Below, in pieces: positions 25,001 to 37,000 of a DNA stretch of 64,000 nucleotides. Location of the stretch: positions 18,623,501-18,687,500 of the forward strand of contig NC_092601.1 of the NCBI RefSeq assembly GCF_047663525.1, given 5' to 3'. The DNA comes from Anas platyrhynchos. Lineage: Eukaryota > Chordata > Aves > Anseriformes > Anatidae. A program made the translations under genes and the position numbers. The notes beneath the pieces were generated by a model that ran no database searches, was not told the origin of the DNA, and saw nothing but the letters and a program-made list of their open reading frames with translations. How positions within the stretch are numbered: position 1 is the stretch's first letter; every line of letters begins with the position of its first letter.

Positions 25001-28000
25001 CTCCTGCCCCGAGGTGCTCTGTGGCCACCAGGGATGGGGATGTGGCCGTGCCATCCCCTGGGTGCTGGGTCTGATTTGTGGGGCTTCGGTCACCTTGGCC
25101 AAACCCTGGCTGCTCCCACCTTGCCCCCTGTGCCCAGCACGGGCAGCGCTCCCCGTCTGTAGTGCTCGCTGCAGGCTGCCCATCCTGCATGAGCGGCCAG
25201 AGGGCATCCCAGGTAAAGCAGTTAATTCTGGCCCTGCGGTTGTTCATGGTTAGCGGGATTTAATTAAGACGAGCCCTAATTAGTTCTAAGAAGGATGAAC
25301 AGTCTGCTTTGCCTGGAAAAGTTCCCCGCTCTTGTCTGGAAGCCGTTTATGAGGACAGGGCTTGCATTGACATCGGGGCTGGGTCTGCCCCAGGGATGGG
25401 GTGCACAGGAGACCTGCCTTGTGCTGAGGGGTGCTCGGGGCAGCCCAAAAGCAGGAATAAAACCTTGCAGCAGCTGCTGGGCCTTCCTGGCACCCAGACC
25501 CCTCTCTCTGCCAGCCCAGGACTCCTTTGGGCAAACACCGGGGTGCCGAGAGCGCCTGGCTGCGTGTTCACCTCCCCTGGGGTTATCGGCACCTGCAGCC
25601 GGAGCCCTGCGCTGGCTCCAGCGGTTATCGGGGGGGTTCCCTGTGCCCCCATTGCATGTGCCTGGCACCGCCAGCCTCTACGTGGGGCTTTGCCAGCGCT
25701 GCCCTTATCTGCCCCAGCACGGCTGTGATGTTTGGCCACCCCGGTGGAGATAAACGCGTGGCTTCCTGCAGCAAGCAAGGGGTGTCTGCAGCCATCCCGT
25801 TTTGGGGAGCTGGGTTTAAAAATCTGTGGATTTTGAGCTGGGCGCTGCAGCTGGGTGGGAAGCAGCTCTGTTCCTCAGTGCATCAGGTCCTGGTCTGATC
25901 CCGTGATTTCCAGCAGGGTTATGGGATGGAGCTGGCACTGGCATTTTGGAAAGAGGCTGAGTTACAGATGTGAAGGAGAGCCTCCGGTGGAACCATCAGC
26001 TCTAGGTGGTGTGTCCAGGGCAGATTTTGTATAAAAGCTTTGAGTTGCAGGGCTTTGGGAGGTGGGGGTAGTTTGCATGTCCCATTGAGGGCCAGGAGAG
26101 AGGTGCCTCACTCCTCCCTTCTGCTCGCTGAAAGTTTCCCCCCTGGATATTTTATTGCAGGGCCTTGAAATAAAAAAAAAGGCCTCACATTTAGCTAACC
26201 CCAGGCATGGGTGCCACAGCGCTGCCTTTACTTTCATTACAAGGAATGCAGAGGATGTTGGGAGCCCTCCCCCCGCCCCGTTTCCTCCCGAAAGCTGTGC
26301 TGCCCAGCCAAGACAAATATTGGTAGTAAACTATTGAACTTCCCCGCTCCCCAGTGCTCCCCGGCGCGGTGGGCACACAGAGCAGCGCCTGTTCTCCCTG
26401 CCCCACTCACTGGTGGGGGCCGGGCAGGGAGGTGTGGACGTGTCCCCATGCCGGGGGGGTGTGGATGTGTCCCCGTGGCGGGGGGCACTGCTGGGAGGCA
26501 CACGGCAATGTGCAGTGTGACCGTGAGCCCGTGGCACCAGCTCGTCCTGCCCAGCTCCTTCGCATCCACCACCCCCGTGTTAGGGTGGCAGAGCGGAGGG
26601 GACAACCCCAAAGGGCTCCTGTGATCGCTTGGGGGATCTCTGCCTCTTTGCGTGTGCTTTTTTGGGCTCTGCAAGTCTACAGTAGTCCCCGTGACCCACC
26701 TTTGCCTTTTCCTTCAGGGCTGGGGAGTGTGGGTGGGCTTGGGGCAGGGACTGGGGGCTCTCGGGTTCTCCCATCCCGTGTCCCACAGCTCAGCCATCAG
26801 CCTGCTTTCTGCAGGGCTGTGGGTTATTTACTGGTCTGCTCACAACTGCTCCCTGCCTCAGGAAGTCAGGCTCCCCAGGCAGCTCCTGGGGGCTTTAGGA
26901 GGCTGGTGCTGGCCCCATGGGATATGGATCACTGCCTGCCCTACGTGGTGCCACTTCCATCTCAATGAGCCCCTGGGGCTCCCTGGTGCATTGCATGGAG
27001 TGTCCCTGTCCCCAGGAGGGGTCCCCTGAGCAGCCACGGTGCCAAGCTGGTCACCATGGGGCAGTGGTGGTGGAGGTCACCGCAGGTGCTGGTGTGGGGC
27101 TGGGGACCTCGTGGTGGCACCTGGTGACCCCACTGCAGCGGGAGCCCAAAGCTGGCACGGCTGGGTTGGCACGGCCGGGTTCTTGGGCTCCTGCTGGTGG
27201 CTGGGATTAATGAAGGCAGTTAAGGGGGCTGGTATTAATGAGTTATTTGGTGATTGCTCAAGGCTTGGCCTCGGCGAGAAGCTGAGGAGTCCAAAGGGCA
27301 GGCTGATACCGCCTGGTTCATGGTTTTCTAGGGGTGGCTCTGGCCGGAGCCCCTGCTGTCCTGGGCTCAGGGGCTGTAGGCTCGCTGTAAGCAAGCTCGA
27401 GCTCACGTGCAGGGTGTGCTCCAAGCCCTGCCTGGCAGAGGAGCTGTGACTTGGGCTCTAGGGTTTGCCCTTGGAGAGGTGCTGGGGACGCCGGGACGTG
27501 CCGCCAAGGCTGGCAGTGGTGCCACTGCTTTGGGACAGGGCACATCCCCCTGGGGGCTGGGGCAGCTCCATGGGAGCCCCCTGCCCCTGGGAGGCTGTTC
27601 CTGGTCTCTGCCTCCCCGTGGTCCAGCAGCATTCCCTTCCCTCACCCCGGAGAGGTTCGTGGTGGGCGTGGGAAGCCCATTTCCCCCTTCCCAGCAGCTG
27701 GAGCCCTGCACGCAGCGACCACCTCGCCTCCTTCCCTCCCACCTCCAGGCAAGCAGCTCCCTCGGGCTTTGTGGGCTGCCTCTGCTTCCAGCAGGCAGAT
27801 CCCGTGTTTTTCCTTGTGGACAAACCCCAGCCCACGAGGATCTGCGTTGCTGCCCCGTGTCCTCCTAGAGCTGCTCCCCCCCTGCACGCCGGCTTCCCGG
27901 CTGCGAGTTCCCTTGGCAGATCGCGCTGGAAAAGTTGTCTCTCTGAAAGCAAACACATGCACGTGGCGTTTTCTCTCCCTCTCCCTCTCTCTCTCTCTCT

Positions 28001-31000
28001 CTCCTGCCCTGCCTCCCTCCGTTTCCCTGCGCCGCCGGGGCCAGCTGCTCCCCTGCTCCAGCCAAAGCGCGTGGTGCTGGGCCTGGCTGCAGCCCTGCAG
28101 GGGTTGGGAATGCGTGCGCTGGGGAGAGCGAGCTTCCCTGGCTGCCTGAACGCCAGCAGAGGAGGGAGGAGGGGAAAAAAAAAAAAAAAAAGAAAAGCAA
28201 AAAAGGCTGGCTTTTGCAGCCTCTCGCTGAGAAATTCCCCAGCTGGGGGATTCCTGAGAAATGACACGGAGATCGCAGTGCTTGGCACCACTGCTGGGTG
28301 GCGGGGAGCAGCGGGATCCCGTGGGGTCGGGCTGGGTGCGTGACTCGTGGCGGTGTCTGCATGGGGCAGGTGCCCTGTCCTGCCTGGGGGGGCCATGCCC
28401 AGGGTGTGTGGCCCTCGCTGGGGGGCACCAGGCAGGGCACGGTCCTGCTGCAGCACGTCCCGAGAGGCTCCGTGGTGCTTGGGGGTCTCTGTCACACCGT
28501 GGCACGGTGCTGGGGAGCACGGAGAGCGGCTCTGCTGCTTCTCCACACCTTTTGCATCCTGTGTTCTCTCCTGCCAAGTGGTTTTGGGATGACAGCCTCT
28601 GGTGGGGTCTGAGGGGCTGTGGCTAAGGCTTGGCTCTGTTGCAGCCTGGCGCTGCCCTGCTCTCACGTGAGGTTTGCATCCCATAACGCATGGAAGGGGT
28701 GAGCTGGGTGCATGGGCTCAGGGGGTACCTGGGTGCCTCGGTGCATGGTTTGGGGTGATGCAGAGCGCGTTGCTGCTGGGCTTGGGGCTGATCCTGGCAG
28801 GGCACCCGCTGCTCTTGAGGAAGCGCAGCTTTTTGGCACAGTTTCTGCTCTCGAGAGCTGGCAGGGCCCAGGCTGGCAGGCACAGGGCACGTTACCCGAT
28901 GGGGAGTGTTACCCGATGGGGGTTTGCAGCTGTCCCCACTCCAACCTCACGCTTTGTTTCCTGCAGTAGACCCGATGAGCTAAAACCTCGCTCGCTGAAA
29001 ATATCCAAATTACCATATCAGCTGCAGCTTGGCTGTAGGTCCTGCTGAGTACCCGGGCTGGATGCTTTCCACTGCTAATTGGAATCACTTTGCTGTCTCT
29101 GAGCTTGCCTGTGATCCTCGTTTGCTCCCTTTGTGCTGCGCCTTGGCGGAGAAAGCGGGACACATCCAGGCAGCGCCGTGCCCTGTGTGTGTGCTCAGCA
29201 CCCGGACCACAGCCATCAGGATTTGGGTGTTCCCAGAGCAAGGGCACAGCGCCTGGCTGCTGCAGGGCTGTGTGGGGAGAGTGCTGGAGCCCTGGAGGAA
29301 AAGCACAAATCTTTCATGGCTTCTGCCCTTTAAAAAAATATATATATTTAATATATATGTATAGTTTTTTGATGTTTCTGTTGTTCCAACCCAGCTGGAG
29401 GAATTTGAATAATAGAAGCAATTGGAATGATGGAAGCAATTTGAATACCCTAAAGCAGTTTGGGCCTCACGTTCGGGTCTGGCAGTGGAGGTGCTGGTGC
29501 TTCGGGTCGGTGACAACCAAGCTGTGAGGTCGGGGCTGTGACAGCAGCAGGGAGCCTGGCGGGGGTCACAAGGCAGGGAGGGGGCTGCCACGTCCTGGGG
29601 TCCCGCTGCTCCATCTCATTGTCCTTGGGATGCTCAGGTTGCGTGGTGGCAGCTGGCTGATTTTGGGTGCCAGTGCCGGAGCGTTTTTGGGGTTTTGACT
29701 GCCCTCTGCCATTGCTGTGGGTCGGGGTGCTGCAGCATCGTGCATCCCTTCTCCTCCCTGCTCCTCCCAGAGCTGCTGGGGGAGCTGAGCCAACCCGGCA
29801 CAGTCTGGGGTGATCGCAGGCTCTGCCAGGTGTTCTTTCAGTGTTTTCACTCCTCCTTTTCCATCAGGGTGCTGATTGCCGTGAGTGCTGCTGCAGTTGC
29901 TGTTTATCCCTGGGGAACGCTCCAAACTTTCTCTGACTGTCGTGACGTGGTGGCAGCGGCTGCTGGTGCCGAGAAGATGCTTGGAAAAAAAAAAAGCAAG
30001 TTTTAAGAGCAACTGTCAGTCAAACTGCCAGGGCTTTATTGGAAGAATGAAGTGAGCTTTTCTCTTTTTGACTGCTGGTGTCTAAGCCAGAGCACCTCTC
30101 TGGGTAGCGAGCAGGGTGGTAATTAGGGTTGTGGCTGTGCAGAAATGGAAGCAGCTTGTTTACTGTGTGGAGGCTGAGCTGCTCCTGCCCCAGGGGTTAT
30201 TCCTGGCCTGGGAGAGGGGAGCAGGAATCCTGGCTCCTGCAGCAGCACCAGGGCTGCTGCAAAACCTCTAAATAAGAACCTCTAAATTTAACCGTGTGGC
30301 TGGGGCACCTCTGGGTGCTGGAAACGCCGCCTTCCTCCCCCAAATCCTTCCCGCATCACCCCCAGCTCCTCCCCGGGGCTGCGAGGAGGGGGAACATCTG
30401 CTGGAGTTTCCGTGGGACTGCTGTCCCGCCAGCCCGGCCTCCCCTTCCCCCTCGTTATTTATAGCTTTTCACCAACATCTGGAGCTGAAGCCGCGTTTGG
30501 CTCTGGCTGTCTCCGAGCTGTGGGTTGGAGCTGGGTGAAATGCGTGCGGCCGCAGGCTCACCGGGAGCCCCCACTCCTTCCCCATGGTTTTTGGGGGGCC
30601 GCAGCATCCCGGTGGGGCCCTGGGGCTGTCCGGGGGTTTAGGGAGCCCCAGAGCATCCCATGCTGGGGTTTCCCAGAGCTGAGCAGCAAATCCCTGCTGG
30701 GAATAGGGCAGAGGGTGAGCGGCTGCCTCTTTGCAGCACGGAGCCCGGGGGGGCTCTGCCTGCCCTGCGCTGCTCCTGCTGCTTGTGGGAGCCTTTGACA
30801 TTTGTGGTCCCCCCTCACCCAGCCCTGCCCACGGTTCCCTGCTCCTTCGGTTCCCTACTCCTTGGTGTCACCGAGGTCCTTCAGGCCCTGGGGGATGCGA
30901 GGCTACAATAGCCCCCTTCTTGGTGCTGCTTTCCTGGGAAAACTTGAGTCATTCCTGGGGGAAGGGGAATGAAAACTGGCCCCGCTGTAGCAGGCGTTGG

Positions 31001-34000
31001 ATGGCTGGCACGGCGGTGAATGGAGGCAGTAATCCCGGCTGTGGCACGAGCCCAAACCCCTGCATCTCACGGCGAGCGGGGCTGCAGGTTGCCTCCTCAT
31101 CCTTGAAGCACAGCAGGCAGCAGGTTTCCATGGCAGGGACGTGCGGATCCCCCTGCCCGTCCCAAATCAGGGCAGTGAGCATCTGTGGGAAGTTCCGTGC
31201 GTCCCCGCAGCTGAGCGAAGGCAGCAGCCTTTGGAAACGGTGGTAATAATAGTGGCAATTAAAGGCTGCCTGCGGCTCAGCTCCCGATGTCACTGTTACT
31301 GCCAAGGGAGGGTGCCCGTGTCGGGCGGGTGTCAATGGGGCCGTTGTTCTGGTGGTGCTGTGGCCCCAGCCCCTTCCTGCTTGGGTTTCCACCCCTCGGT
31401 GCTCCCCGTGCGGTGCCCTGCTGCTCGCTGGGCATCCCGAGGGCAGGGGTCCCCCTGTGCCACCCAGGTTTTGAGAGGAAAGGAGCGAGCAGAGGAGCCG
31501 TTTTCTGAGCAAAACCCCAAGCAAAAGAAGAGGAAACGCCACGGGAGCCGACTTGAAAGAAAATATGTTAACAATGTAAATTAGGCAGGAACGCTCCTGC
31601 CTGTGTTTTCTCCAGCTCGGCTGGAGCAGAGGCGGAAGAGCTTGACGTGTCGCGGGGTGATCCGCAGCCTGGAGCGCGGCCAGGCGGGGCGGTTCTGTCG
31701 GCCCTGGCTGGGTCTGATTCAGCTGCACCAGAACCCAGCAAAGCCCCCGAGCTGCGGTGTGCGCCGGGAGGGAGCCTGGGGCCAAGGGTTTGGGTTCAGG
31801 CAGCCCTGGCAGAGCGGTTTCCTCGCCTTGGCCCCTTTCCCAGCTTCTCCTCTTGTTGCGCCGCGGTGCATCGGCGCTTCAAAGGGCAGGTTCTGCTCAC
31901 GGGGAGGTGCTGCCTGCTCCTTAGCCGCATGGGAACCTCTTGGTAGTCAGAGCTGGTCGTGTTTATGGTGCTGGCTCTGCGGTGAGTGTGCTGAAGCACC
32001 CAGCTGTACAGAATGGGAAGGGGAATGGGATCTGATCTGTGCGTGAGTCCCGGTCACCACAGTGACCCGCACGGTGGTGGCACTGAGCCCGGGGCCATGG
32101 CCACTGGCTGCAGCACTGCAAACCTCCAGGGACAGCCTCAGTGCTGGAGCTGCAGTGAGATGGTGAGAACTGGCAACACCCAACCTTTTTTTTCTTTTTT
32201 TTTTTTTTTTTTTTTAAGTGTTTCATTGTTCTTTCATATTTTGTTTGTGCTTTTTTTTTTTAAATGAGCCGGCTTGAATAGTGTTTCCAAAACCTCTTCC
32301 CTTCCAAAATGACGACGATTTGCCTCAAGCGGTGGCTCCAGCGGGGGTGCACCACCACGGCTTTGTGTCCATGCAGTATTTAGGATCACATACACATCTG
32401 TACATACGTGGGGGTGTACGTGGAGTAATGCTCATGGGGGGAATACAGCCTGCCATTGCCTGTTAATCCCCTGTGTGCAGTCAGTGGGCGGCATGGGATC
32501 TGGATACCTCGGAAAAAGCTCGCTTTGTTGCGTGCGAGTGGACAAATACACGGTTAATTTTTGTTGGCTCTCCTGTACGTGTGTGTAGCTCACACAAACC
32601 GGCTCTTATGGCCGTGGCGTGGGAAGGCGGCGGAGCCTGGCGGGCGCTGCGGGGAGCGGGGTGGGAAGGCACCGCGCAGCCCCCCCGGGGCTTCTGAGCT
32701 CGGGTGGGTTCCAGGGAGCCCCGATAACGCGCTGCCGCGGCGGGGAGCGCCTCGACGGAGGGCTTGGGTTTCACAAAGGCGAAATTCCTCCTGGGAGCTC
32801 AGGAAATATCTTCCCAGAACAGAACCAGGGAAGCGTTGGCACAGGTCGTAAAGAAAATAAATAGCAGAGCTGGCAAGAGGAGCGGCGGCTCCGTGTCAAC
32901 AAAGCACGTAAGTGCAAAGTGTTTAAGCATGTGCTCAAATCTGAGTGCAAGGGGATCTTCGGTGTTTGTGGAGTCCCAGAGAGGGGCTTTCCAGAGCTGA
33001 GATCAGAGACCTGCTTGTTCCAACGGCTGAGGACCACGGTATTTGGGAGGTTTAACAGCCCTGCATCATCTCTGCAGAGGGGTGAGCAGTTCTGCCCGAG
33101 GATTTCTGTGCGCTGCTCGCAGCAGATGCTGTGGCTGAACTGGGGCTTCTTTCTTAAAGAAAGATGTGGAGTTCAAGGACCTTGAATTCAGGATGTGCTG
33201 GTGAGAGCAGAACAAGCCTGTGCAGGATGTGGTGCTGGGTACCCCCAAAAAGCTGCTGCAGGAGTTGTCTTCTCCTGCCTGGTTTCTGTGTGATTTATTT
33301 TGGTGACCCCGAGCCTGGCTGCGACACCCCGCTGGCTGGCACGGCACGCACAGGGAGCCACTCGATGTGTCTGTGACCCCCTAAAAATGGGCTAAGAGTA
33401 AAATAGCTCAAAACCTGCATTTCTAAGCCCAGGTAGGTGATGCTAGATGTGTTCCTTTCTTCCGGAGAGAGGCAGCCCCTTTTCCCAGTGCTTTGAGCCC
33501 TGTGCATCCCTTGGGGTCGCGCCGGGCCCTCGACACGCTGACCCCGCTCTGTGGTTGAATCATTTCCTGTTTTCTCCGGCTGTTGAAGAACTCCACGAGG
33601 CGAGCTGGAAGCGTTTGCAGAGGGTGAACTAACTGCACTGAGGCCATGGGAAAACACAGTTTGCTGAATCTGCAGAGCGAGAGGATCCGTGTGCGGGTCC
33701 TGGTGGCTGGCTGCGCTCAGCCGTGCGCCATTGATCCGCGGGTGCCGTGCTGGTGGCTTTTCCCTTTTGAGAACCACTGTGTGCATCGAGGCATTAATGC
33801 TGAGAGCATCTCCACAGGCAGGAACGTGTGGGAAATGGTCTGTTTTTTCCCAGAACTTGTCATGGTAGCATCCATGCGCCCTGCAAGCTCAGGCTGATGA
33901 GGCTGTGAGGGCTGCAGTGTGTATCAGCGGTCACTGGGGCTTTTCTTCAAGCCCCCTCCTTGATTTATTTTTTTTTTAAGCTGTATTGCAAAGTTGATAT

Positions 34001-37000
34001 TTGTAAACACTGGGGCCCTGCAGCCCATGGAGCCCACACAAGCCCTGTGCCCACGCTGGGCACTGCCAGTGGCAGCTCCTGCCTGGGAGCGCTTCTTGAG
34101 GAGCTGGGCGCTGGGGCCCCGAGGAGCCGCGGCATTGCCAAGACCTCGGTTGCTCGCCTCCGTCCTCGTCTCTTCCCAGGCGTGGGGTTAAGCTGTTCCA
34201 GCTGCATCTTGGCTAGAAGCACCCAAGTGAGTTCCCCATCCACCTCCGTCCTCAGCGTGTATCCCAGTACCGGGGCCAATCTCATTGCTCCGTGGCTCTT
34301 TTTGCATTCTCCTTCCCAACTCAGAGGAGGCTGTAGTCATGCTGGAGCCATCCGCTGAACTCCTCAGCCTGATGTGAGCCCCGCCAGCTCGAGTATTTCA
34401 TAAACAGCTCGAGGAGAGCTCTGTCGGGATATTTATTTACATCCCATTGAGCTGGCGGCTGTGCTCGGGGCCACAGCAATGCAGGAGGGGGGCTCCCCAC
34501 CGCATTAAACCCAGGGACAGGGGTGTTGGGAGCTGTCTTTCACAGCACCTTCTGGACAAGATGGGAACGTCGGGGAAATTTCTGCTTGGCTGCTTTATTT
34601 TAAATGAAAGGTTGTAAGAGATTGTACCGCAAATGCGATCTGGAAAACAAATATCTGAGGTCTAATAGCAGGAGGGGAGCAGCATTTCTTTTAATGCAAA
34701 TTTCAAACCCAGCCACAGGGAATGTTTTCCTTAAACCACAGACCCAAAAAAAAAAAAAAAAGAAAACCTGCTTCTATTTCTGAAGCAGCTCCTGCTGGAG
34801 GCACGGCTGTGTTGGTGCGCCTGGCTGCTGCCTGGCCGGGCTGTGCAGGGGCTGCCGTGGGGCAGCTGCCTTTGTGGGAGCAGAAATGGCTCTTGTGAGC
34901 CTGCAGAAAACCTGCTGCTTGCTGCTCCCCCGGTGCCCTGCGGAGCCATAAAGCATCTTGCATGTGATGGGGGGAAGCACGACACTCCTCACGTGCTCCT
35001 CTAATGTTCTGCTGTCTGCAGCAAGCTCGAGCTTTATGTGCTGCAGGAGCAGCCCTGTGCGTCCTGGGAGGGGAAAGCACCACGTGCAGGGGCTTGTGCA
35101 TTTCTTCCCCTCTGCAAAACCCAGCTTCTCTGCAAAGCTGGGACTTCTGCAGGGCTTTTCCTCCCAGCCCAGCTTGGTGTTTCTGTAAGTTCTCAGCTGT
35201 GCCAGCAGGAGATGGCTGCAGAGCGGCCGTGATGGATGGCTGAGGGTGGTCGGGTGGTCCTGCAGGTCCTCCCGCTCAGCTTGGGGCTGCTCAGTGCTTC
35301 CACTTATTTCTGGGGATTCTTTAGCTGGTCACAGAGAACTGGTGAAGCGGGCAGGGTCAGGAGGAGGTTTGGGGAAGGTGCTGTTCCTTGGAAGTGGGGT
35401 CACCAAGGGCAATCTCATGCGCTGCCAGGGCGAGGGTGGCTCTGATGGACGGGGTCTGTGCTGGCTGCACTGCCAGAGCCAGGCAAGACCTGATTCTGGG
35501 ATGGAAGGATGGATGGTGGTGGTGGTGGTGTGTGCTGGGCAAGAGGCGTGATTCCCTCAGTAATTAGGTGCTGTTGGGGAGCCCTCCCATAATGAGGCAT
35601 CCAGGTGTGACAGCTTGGGGCAGGGATGGGGCCATGCAGGAGGGCCAGCCTGTCCCTGCAGGCACCGAGCCATCTCTGCCACGGCCAGGAATGTGACTCC
35701 AGAGCTGGGAGGGAGAGGATGGAGCTGCGTGCCGTGCCGAAGTCACTGGGACCAAGGGCACGGCGCTGCCTTAAATAAATAACCCAGGTTAAGGTGCTGG
35801 CCCTGCCCGGCTGCGCTGTGCCTGGCCACGGGGCTCGGCAGCCCCCGGGTGGGGCAGGCTTATCTGGGCTGCTGCTGGCGAGAAGGAAATGCATTTTTTT
35901 GTTGTTTCAATTTCTCTGGAATGGTTTTGGACAATTGGTTTTCTAAAATAAACTCAATGAGAGGAAATTCATTTGTTAACCTGTCCCTGTTTAGCTGGCA
36001 GGGGAGGATGGTGCGCAGATACGTTGCTTCCTTGTTAGTTTTAGTTATGATTCAGAGCAAACCCAAACCTATAAATTAAACGCCGTGTTTTATCCTCCCC
36101 CACCACCTTCTTCTTTCAATCAGGATTTAAACGGACAGAAAGAGCTGTGCCCACGTCTCTGCCACCTGAAGAAAGGCCCCAATGGCTACGGCTTCAACCT
36201 GCACAGCGAGAAGTCCCGGCCGGGGCAGTTCATCCGCTCGGTCGACCCGGACTCGCCAGCCTCCAGAGCGGGACTGCGGCCCCAGGACCGGCTGGTGGAG
36301 GTAATGCTGGGGGCTCAGCACACCGTTCCCATCAGCCTGGAGGTCTTTTGGGGTCCTGTGCCCCTTTTGCAAGTGGGAAGAGGGAAAGCAGAAGCGCTGT
36401 GACCCTACAGATCAGCTGGGATGCCTGATGCTAAATCGAGCCTCCATCCCTTGATCTTTTCCATCAGATCCTGTCACATTCCCCCATAACAGAGCCTGAT
36501 GCTGGTGCCCAGGCAGGGTGCTGGACCTGGGGATGAGCACGGATGGAGGTTTGGGGGTGCCACCTCCCCGACATGGCCAGGATGGAGCAGAGAGCACCCT
36601 GCACTTGGTGGCGCTGGCTTGGGGAGGTGGCTTCATGGGGACAACTGGGACTGGTCCCATCCCAGCCACCCAGGGAAGCTGCTTCTGTCCCATCACCCCC
36701 ATCTGCCATGGGCTTGGGACAGCTCGGTGCCACCCAGCTGAGCCAACGCGCTGCTGGGCAGGGCAGGCATTTGGAAACAGAGGGGGAAAAGCTCTGCAGA
36801 GAGGTCTTAAGGCATGAGATTGTGAAAGATTAGGAGAAAAACTGCTCTTGGAAGCGATTTCCTGTTCACTTATTGCTGAACAAGAGAATTTTTGATGTGG
36901 TTGCTGATCACCCCCCCCTTGGCTTGTTTGTGCCTTGCCATTTTTACCGAGTACTGAGATCCCCCAGTCAGAGCTGTGCGCTCCGGGCAGGGTTTGGGCA

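Larger units (their letters stand above)
17645..36123. other. NHERF2 intron 2 (18.5 kb)
   Basis: This is the largest intron of the gene and no hidden exon or nested gene could be supported. It holds AT-rich islands at about 21160-21270, 24250-24420 and 25195-25300, and small tandem repeats at 23755-23795 and 26431-26485. It also holds a CT tract (27972-28003), A or T homopolymers (28175-28191, 32186-32215), an AT tract (29333-29363) and a TGG tract (35514-35530). The many open frames in GC-rich parts lack family signatures. Confidence 0.65.

Noticed and set aside
27458-28684. 408-codon minus-strand frame in NHERF2 intron 2, with overlapping 311- and 292-codon frames
   Set aside because: Open frames on both strands run through a CT microsatellite and a poly(A) tract (SLSLSL and KKKK stretches). 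No conserved motif or plausible splice partner was found.
32186-32260. T-rich tracts as the tail of a LINE or processed pseudogene on the minus strand
   Set aside because: No coding body, target-site duplication or repeat consensus could be recognised beside the tracts.
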